A DNA stretch of 64,000 nucleotides from Poecilobothrus nobilitatus. Lineage: Eukaryota; Arthropoda; Insecta; Diptera; Dolichopodidae. The stretch lies in contig OX352774.1 in the NCBI GenBank assembly GCA_947095535.1, forward strand, positions 215,004,965-215,068,964, read 5' to 3'. Below the pieces are notes generated by a model. The model had not been told where the DNA came from. It made no database searches and saw only the letters and a list, made by a program, of their open reading frames with translations. Positions 59,901-64,000 of the stretch are shown piece after piece (positions within the stretch are counted from its first letter, which is position 1; each line of letters starts with the position of its first letter). The position numbers and the translations under genes are program-made.

Positions 59901-61104
59901 AAACAATCATTAATATGGGCTTTTAATGGATTTTTGAGAGAATTTTTGATGAAAATATAATAAAAGATTTCCATATGTAAACACTCATCGTTTTTATGTT
60001 TATAATTAAAAAAAAAATAAGATTTTTATGTTAATTTTGTATTATATATACATACTTTAAAAAACAGGACAATAAAATTATTTTTGTTGCCGAAATTATT
60101 TTTTTTTTGGCTATTTTTGGCCCCTGTTTTCCTATTAAAAATAAAGTATAAATAAATCTAAATAGAATTCAGAAAACGTGGGAATTTGAGAATAAATATT
60201 GAAATTAAATGGAAATCAATTAATTTCATTTTAAATTTTAAACAATATCTAAAAGAAAACATAAATAATTTTATTAAAGGATGTATAAACTGTATAATTA
60301 ATTTTAATTTATATTATTGATTCTTTTAATATGTTCAAATACAAGTAAATATTTTTGGATTTTTTTATTTTTGGGTTATGAAAATTCTTTTTTATAAATT
60401 TCCAATTAAATCAGGAAATCTAATGTTTAATACTTTTTCATATCTTATTTTTTTTAGTCATTATTTTATAACATTTTTAAATTTATTTTTTTTATAATTA
60501 TTTATTAACAACTTACAGTATGAATATCAGAATATCTGAAACTAAATTGGATCCGTTTCTACACAAATATAATTTATAACTTCAAGTTTGTGTTGCCTTT
60601 TTAATTGATAGTTTTTAAAATTTCTTTTAAGTTAAATTAAAAACTTCAGATATGATAAGCCCCCTTATTTAACATATATCACTTTTATTTATTTACTTTT
60701 TTCGTAAATTGATGTTTTCTTTTCTTCCAACTATTTTCATAATTTTCATTTAATCCTTTGGTTTTAATTTTTATTGACTCTTATCTAACAATTTTTTTTT
60801 ATTCCTATTAAATACTCATTTCTCTGTTAATGATATATGTTTGTAAAATTCTATACAATGAAAATAAAAACCATTCTTAACGATATTTTTTTTTTCTTGC
60901 CACTCTTTTAAGAAGCATAGGGCACTCACTAAGTGATTTATTATTCATATTTGACTAAGCTTCAGTTTAGGCAGTCATTAATTTCACTAAGTCATTAATT
61001 AATCGGCTGTAGCTATTTTACAAGACTATATGACTTATGAGACGTTTCTTTTTATTTCTACGCCATCTATTATAACCATCTATTCATAACAGTAAAGGTT
61101 TAAC
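56930..61104. other. AT-rich non-coding stretch, no gene seen
   Basis: No gene seen. A less AT-rich patch at 58880-59270 could be an old repeat but shares no phrase with the families above. Frames at 56981-57259, 58218-58469 and 59599-59793 are hydrophobic or low-complexity and unsupported. Confidence 0.5.
58409..58438. repeat. 12-bp hairpin with one bulge
   Basis: TTATTCTCCCGTAT pairs with ATACGGGAATAA across an AGAA loop, with one extra T in the left arm. It is not followed by a T run on the plus strand and has no gene context, so no terminator is claimed. Confidence 0.55.
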
Positions 61105-61271
61105 CGAGAATTCCTGTCAAGACACTGCCGTTTAAAGGGACACTTAAAGAAAATTGGTAAAAAAAATGATGATACATGGTAATTCTGTCAACAAGAAGCG
61201 AAATTCCAGAACACATAGTCAAAAACTGCGGAGGTAAAAACCTAGAGCAAGATATGTGCATAATACTTTAA
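61105..61271 (+). pseudogene. Decayed LINE C-terminal (RNase H end and zinc-knuckle) fragment
   Basis: From 61105 the frame reads REFLSRHCRLKGHLKKIG, KKNDDTW, a stop at 61180, then FC. After a frameshift (frame from 61188) it reads SEIPEHIVKNCGG. This reproduces, in order, the tail common to many non-LTR retrotransposon ORF2 proteins of the R1/I/Jockey type: TGHCxLxxHLxxIG, then DxxCRxC, then ExPEHxxxxC, the last forming a Cys/His knuckle. Here the first knuckle cysteine reads W. The following frame (to about 61447; TLLETLRDKIHPQNIV) may be the remaining C-terminus. Three CTCTTAGAGAC repeats at 61320-61360 show local slippage. Clade assignment is inference. Confidence 0.6.
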
Positions 61272-64000
61272 GAATCCTCTTAAGATGCACTGCCAGGACT
61301 AAACCCTATACGGATCCTTACTCTCTTAGAGACACAACTCTCTTAGAGACTCTTAGAGACAAAATTCATCCACAAAACATTGTAATCGGCAAAATAGATA
61401 TACATATAAAAAGATCGCAGTGTTACTTATACTTACGCCTTAAATAACAATATAAACTTATCTAACAGTATGCGTATATAAAATGCCGAAAATTAAATAC
61501 ATTTTACAAAACACAAATTTAATGGTCGTATTTTTTTCTAAAATTTTGAGTATAAAGCATAAATTTTGAGTCTTGTTATATAAATGGGCATTTATGATTC
61601 CTATACTTTTATTAAATTCATACACTATTTTTATTTCCTAGAATCCTAGGAATCTTAGGAAATGGAAATTAAATTATGTATAACCTTTTAAAAAACTCAA
61701 GGTTCTTTCTGTGTAACCCATCTGTTTTCAATTTGTTTTCACCATATAAATTTTAATTACAAACACATACAAATTAAAGTATTTTGGGACCAAAAAATAT
61801 TTTTTGCAATTAATTTTAACGTATTGACCCCATTTTTTTTTTTTTGAAATTAATTACAAACAACCAAAAAAAATTTAAAAATCTCTGACCCGTATCATTT
61901 AATAATAGGTACATATGTACTTATAAACCACAAATTGGATTAAAGCGAGTAAACCTACCTATAAAATTAATTAAAAACGTGAGAATTTTTCATAATTTTC
62001 ATTAATATTAATCATAAAAAAAAACATTTATTTTTATAACTTATTTATACAAAAATTTGTAATTGTACAAAAAAAAAAAACAGAAAAAAAGGAAAATTCA
62101 AAAATTTCTCATAATTCGCACACCCTTTGGGTCATTTTTTTTTTTTTTTACTTTTTATCTAATTAAAGAAACCATTCAATTACACCTAAAGGGGTTAAAG
62201 TTTAAGGAAAACAATAAAATGAACGTCTTAACCCTTTTCTTATTAAGTTATTTTCCAAAGAAAAAGAAAATCACCCCTTTTTTTAATCAATAATGACTTT
62301 TCTAATATTTTTTTTTAAACTTGTGAGACAAATTTGAGTTTTTTTTTTTTTTCTTATTTGTTAAATATTCTTGATCCTTGTTTAAATCACATAATATTAT
62401 ATACACATATCCTTGTATATATGATCAGAATCCATATAAATTTAAAAATAAAAATATTGAAAAAAGGTCGTTACAATTTGCCAACTTTTCTACTAATGTA
62501 TCAGTGACCTTATCGTTAACGAAGCACAACTGTCAAAAAAGGAAAAAGTTAGGGAAAATTATTATTTTTCTTTTCTGCAACCGATATTTTATAAACGATT
62601 CATCAATAAACAAAAAAAAATTATAGAAATATGTGTACAGTATCGAACTTATATACTATATTACCCTACAATTGTATTATTTGTGTTTTTGTGTAGTAGT
62701 AATCTAATGTAAAATTATAACTCTAAGTATATTTAAGTGACTACTCTACCAAAAAGCTGCTATAAAATACAACTCTATAAATAAGTTTTGTTTTACAGCA
62801 AATTCATTAATCAGAATTTTATATCTCATTCCTTCAATAATATTTTTCTTCGACTGGTACAGATACATATTATACATATACATACCTACATATAAGTTTA
62901 CTATAATTTAAAATTATATTTTGATAAACATGTTATTCGCCTCTTAATTGAAAGATATAAAATTTAGCAAAGAGTCTCCTCTATATCATTTCAAATCAAA
63001 ATCCATACAAAAACACACAAAATAAAATTATCCTTAAAATCCCTTTGGTTTTTATAATCGCGAAATGAACATTCAAATATATCGAAAAATATCAGATTAC
63101 AACAAAAAAAAAAAAATTTTTTTTTAAATGCGTACAAATTATTTTTATTATATTTATTTGACATTTTATTGTTAACGATAATGAAAATATAGCAAAAAAA
63201 AAAAATTATTTTTTTACTTTATTTTCTATTTTTACTTATATAAAATTTTATTATCCTGTATTGGTTTTGGTTGTGCAAAAAATAAAAAAATTTTTTTTTT
63301 TTGTTTTGCAATTTGATCTATTTTTGATTTAGAAAAATCATTAATTATAACATTGATATTTTTTTTCTTAAGATTTTAAAAATTTAAACATATTTTTAGT
63401 TAGGTATGGTTCTGGACTAGTAATTATTATATCTCATAAATTACAATTGCAAACATTATATTGTATATAGTATCCTTTCAAGGCTTAAGGGATTAAATAT
63501 TAAATAAAAAAATCTGTTAATGATTTGATGAAAAATACATACATATTTGAATTTTTTGTTTTTTTTTTTTTAATTTATTTTGCTTTTAAGAGTCTAACTA
63601 AAATTTTTAAGAAAAAATCCAAAAATCTTATAAAAAATTGTAGATTTTTTCATTTTTCCATTTCAAATTTTGAAAATTACGATAAAATACGTGTTTAATA
63701 GTTATTGACAACAAATAATGGTATTTTGGTACAAAAAAATATCCCCAAAATTATGCAAAAGTTTATTGGACACTTTTTGTATACAATTTTGATGTCTGCA
63801 TAAAATATCGATGGTTCTATTAATTTCACCATTGTTGGGCGGTGACTGGTGACCTAAACTTTAGCATTTTTACACTGTTTTAAGATTTTTGAAGCTACTG
63901 GGCATAATATTTATTCACGATTGACAATCAAAAATTAAACAAACATATAACGTATTCCAAATTTAAATTATAATAACTTAGAAGTTACAAAATCTTTTAG
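61272..64000. other. AT-rich non-coding stretch, no gene seen
   Basis: After the possible LINE tail (to about 61447) the sequence is AT-rich to the window end. Frames at 62063-62293 and 62378-62626 are lysine/phenylalanine-rich translations of A/T runs. No repeat-family phrase was recognised. Confidence 0.55.
61634..61662. repeat. 29-bp near-perfect palindrome
   Basis: TTTCCTAGAATCCTAGG and its near-exact reverse complement meet at a central CCTAGG, with one mismatched pair. Possible cruciform or dimer-binding site; may be chance. Confidence 0.6.

Noticed and set aside
1..64000. CRISPR array, bacterial operon or prophage
   Set aside because: There are no regularly spaced identical repeats, no ribosome-binding sites before long frames, and the repeat content (poly(A) SINEs, LINEs, TIR elements) is that of an animal nuclear genome.
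1..64000. Mitochondrial or endosymbiont DNA, suggested by the extreme A+T
   Set aside because: No long reading frames, rRNA or tRNA genes are present, and nested SINE/INE insertions occur throughout.

Overview
The window reads as non-genic DNA from an AT-rich animal nuclear genome, most likely an insect. By eye it is roughly four-fifths A+T, with long A and T runs, AT, TTTA, AAC and GAT microsatellites, tRNA-derived SINEs with poly(A) tails, decayed LINE fragments and a Helitron/INE-like repeat. Dipteran-like or parasitoid-like genomes fit this, but nothing here fixes the taxon. I find no intact protein-coding gene, rRNA or functional tRNA. Frames of 60-112 codons read as chance openings, low-complexity T/A runs or SINE passages. 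The window is probably intergenic or a very long intron.

Layout. 1-1,100: a possible LINE tail, a TG microsatellite and a 38-codon ORF. 1,100-6,720: plain AT-rich DNA, a hairpin near 4,350 and a SINE1 copy with an internal deletion (5,839-5,990). 6,721-7,374: a minus-strand copy of the long non-coding repeat (INE-like below). 7,375-13,370: AT-rich, with one decayed protein-like frame at 10,459-10,887. 13,370-16,185: the densest repeat cluster, with a decayed INE-like copy, three SINE2 copies, and a 1.3 kb INE-like element inserted inside a SINE2 copy whose 12-bp target duplication is still readable. 17,040-17,600: a CpG-richer patch that could be a promoter or 5' UTR. 21,112 and 28,254: SINE1 copies; 27,775-27,966: a LINE reverse transcriptase remnant. 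29,645-30,085: a 441-bp TIR element with TTAAA duplications. 33,351 and 35,839: a 300-bp diverged direct duplication. 37,080-38,122: an INE-like element carrying a SINE1 with a 13-bp duplication. 39,480-41,040: two INE-like fragments in opposite orientation. 42,251-42,843: a fold-back repeat. 44,000-64,000: mostly featureless AT-rich DNA with a possible short terminal exon (54,007-54,060), a SINE1 copy (56,735) and a LINE C-terminal remnant (61,105-61,271).

No genes work together here; the story is layered transposition. Two nested insertions give a relative order: a SINE2 copy was in place before one INE-like element arrived, and another INE-like element was in place before a SINE1 copy arrived. 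The most distinctive material is the INE-like family (477-bp internal unit present one to nearly three times per copy, shared 13-bp subterminal inverted motif, 3' stem-loop) and the two SINE families, whose heads share a non-cloverleaf stem with an apparent compensatory change.
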